From Phycisphaerae bacterium (GTDB taxonomy: Bacteria; Planctomycetota; Phycisphaerae; Sedimentisphaerales; Anaerobacaceae): a DNA stretch of 64,000 nucleotides. The number at the start of each line of letters is the position of its first letter. The first letter of the stretch is position 1. This document shows positions 63,237 to 64,000 of the stretch, piece after piece. The notes below the pieces were generated by a model that saw only the letters and a list, made by a program, of their open reading frames with translations, did no database searches and was not told the DNA's origin. A program made the position numbers and the translations under genes. The stretch lies in assembly GCA_017993835.1 (NCBI GenBank), contig JAGOLX010000022.1, forward strand, positions 25,175 to 89,174, read 5' to 3'.

Positions 63237-63866
63237 CTACCGCGAATCGGCGTCGTCAACCGCCTCCGGGAAGTTCAGATAGGCGAACTCGCCGTACAGC
63301 TCTCGCGCCACGCGGTCGCGGGCCTTGGCCGCTTCGATAGGGTCCCCGAACCAGCCGATGAAGATGTCCTTCCCCTTGTGGCGGATGATGGCTTTGTATT
63401 TGCCCGTCCGCTCCTCGTATCGGACGCCCTTGAAGCCCGTGCTGACCCGATGCGGCGCGCGGTTATAGCTGTTCTGTTCCGACGTCCCGTTCCGCAGGTT
63501 GCGTTTTCGGTTGTCCAAGCCGTCCAGATTGATGTGGTCCACGACCATACCCGCCGGCGGCTTCATGATCTCGCGATGCATGAGGATCAACTTGCCGTCC
63601 GGTCCGCCGCGACAGGCATAGTACGTATGCTTGCCCCAGGTGACGCACCATTTGTGCTTGTTCAGCTCCTCGTAGTCGTCCGCGTCCACCAGCGCGAACT
63701 GACCCTGCGTCAGCGGGATCTTGCAGACCTTCTCGCCAGGTTCCATCACGGGTTGGCGAGGCCTGCACAGGACGCCGGGCTTGGGACAGAAGTTCCGGCA
63801 GACCCTCTCTGCATAGACCCCGCACGTCCGCCCGGGGCTGTCCGCGCACACCGAGCAGATCACCAT
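63237..63866 (-). CDS. HNH/AP2 endonuclease-like protein with Cys-rich N-terminus
   Basis: 209 aa if ATG 63866 is used; GTG 63926 and ATG 63746 are alternatives. A Cys-rich N-terminal segment (CSVCADSPGRTCG, VCRNFCPKPGVLC, residues about 4-34) may bind metal. Then comes a beta domain (IPLTQGQFALVDADDYEELN), an HNH_3-type nuclease motif (LMHREIM H97; VVDHINLDGLDNRKRNLR, H111, N123) and an AP2 DNA-binding domain (GFKGVRYEERTGKYKAIIRH...DPIEAAKARD). This is the layout of phage or homing HNH-AP2 endonucleases. No intron or phage genes are near. Confidence 0.82.
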   Translation of the reverse strand: MVICSVCADSPGRTCGVYAERVCRNFCPKPGVLCRPRQPVMEPGEKVCKIPLTQGQFALVDADDYEELNKHKWCVTWGKHTYYACRGGPDGKLILMHREIMKPPAGMVVDHINLDGLDNRKRNLRNGTSEQNSYNRAPHRVSTGFKGVRYEERTGKYKAIIRHKGKDIFIGWFGDPIEAAKARDRVARELYGEFAYLNFPEAVDDADSR

Positions 63867-64000
63867 GCCAGGCCTGTCAAGGATCGGGTAAAACCGGCCA
63901 GTCAGATCGGGTTCAAAACCAGCCACTTTGAGGAGCAGACGGTTTGCTGTAGAGACTTTTCGGAATCGATCTTGTCACGGTTTCGGGAGGCTCGGCATGG

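Noticed and set aside
62990..63259. Minus-strand ORF of 89 codons
   Set aside because: Low-complexity Ser/Thr/Arg composition, no ribosome site, overlaps the end of the HNH gene.

Overview
The window looks like a chromosome segment of a GC-rich, Gram-negative member of the Planctomycetota, most likely from the class Phycisphaerae. This is inference. It rests on short C-terminal sorting signals of the planctomycete PEP-CTERM type (PxPGA...RRR) on two secreted proteins, a ThuA-like protein, a DUF1570-like lipoprotein, DUF1573 lipoproteins, an RCC1/LRR surface protein, a multihaem cytochrome fused to a UshA-like domain, and a type II secretion system with a very large secretin. Many starts have AGGAGG-type ribosome sites and sigma70-like TTGACA/TATAAT promoters.

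Layout. 1-4939: the 3'-truncated MoxR ATPase gene lies downstream of a secreted GH10 xylanase on the minus strand, with divergent secreted proteins of unknown function. 5080-8783: M55 D-aminopeptidase, a CDP-alcohol phosphatidyltransferase-like membrane enzyme and a secreted helical protein. 8842-9047: a nested inverted-repeat element. 9042-17197 (minus): a large six-hairpin-glycosidase-like protein, a PEP-CTERM-type protein, then a tight group of an unknown secreted protein, a SUMF1-like lipoprotein and a MATE exporter. 17359-26331: ThuA-like protein, NeuD-like acyltransferase, zinc-ribbon membrane protein, tRNA-Ser(UGA), a PEP-CTERM-type protein behind a strong promoter and long leader, a nucleotide-sugar dehydrogenase, and secreted repeat/discoidin-like proteins. 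26824-30733: RCC1/LRR protein plus a small outer-membrane barrel-like protein. 30775-34027 (minus): Maf, a putative metallopeptidase lipoprotein, AMMECR1 and a YqaA/VTT membrane protein. 34384-36043: ispE, an spoVG with an inserted zinc ribbon, and a FlgM-like small protein.

36440-50811 (minus) is a complete type II secretion locus in the order gspC-D-E-F-G-H-I-J-K-L-M. gspC ends an upstream transcription unit made of two DUF1573-like lipoproteins and the UshA-like/tetrahaem protein. A repeat element has invaded the start of gspI, and a 23-bp hairpin separates gspE from gspF.

54254-62808 (plus) is housekeeping: rpmE-prfA, a P-loop/deoxyribosyltransferase-like protein, deoC, a small DUF6504-like protein, pabB-pabC, Nif3 and scpB, in part with overlapping stop/start codons. 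A small retroviral-type aspartic protease lies opposite. The right edge has an HNH/AP2 endonuclease-like gene. No CRISPR array, rRNA or intact transposase gene was seen. Functions are assigned from motifs read by eye; no database search was possible.
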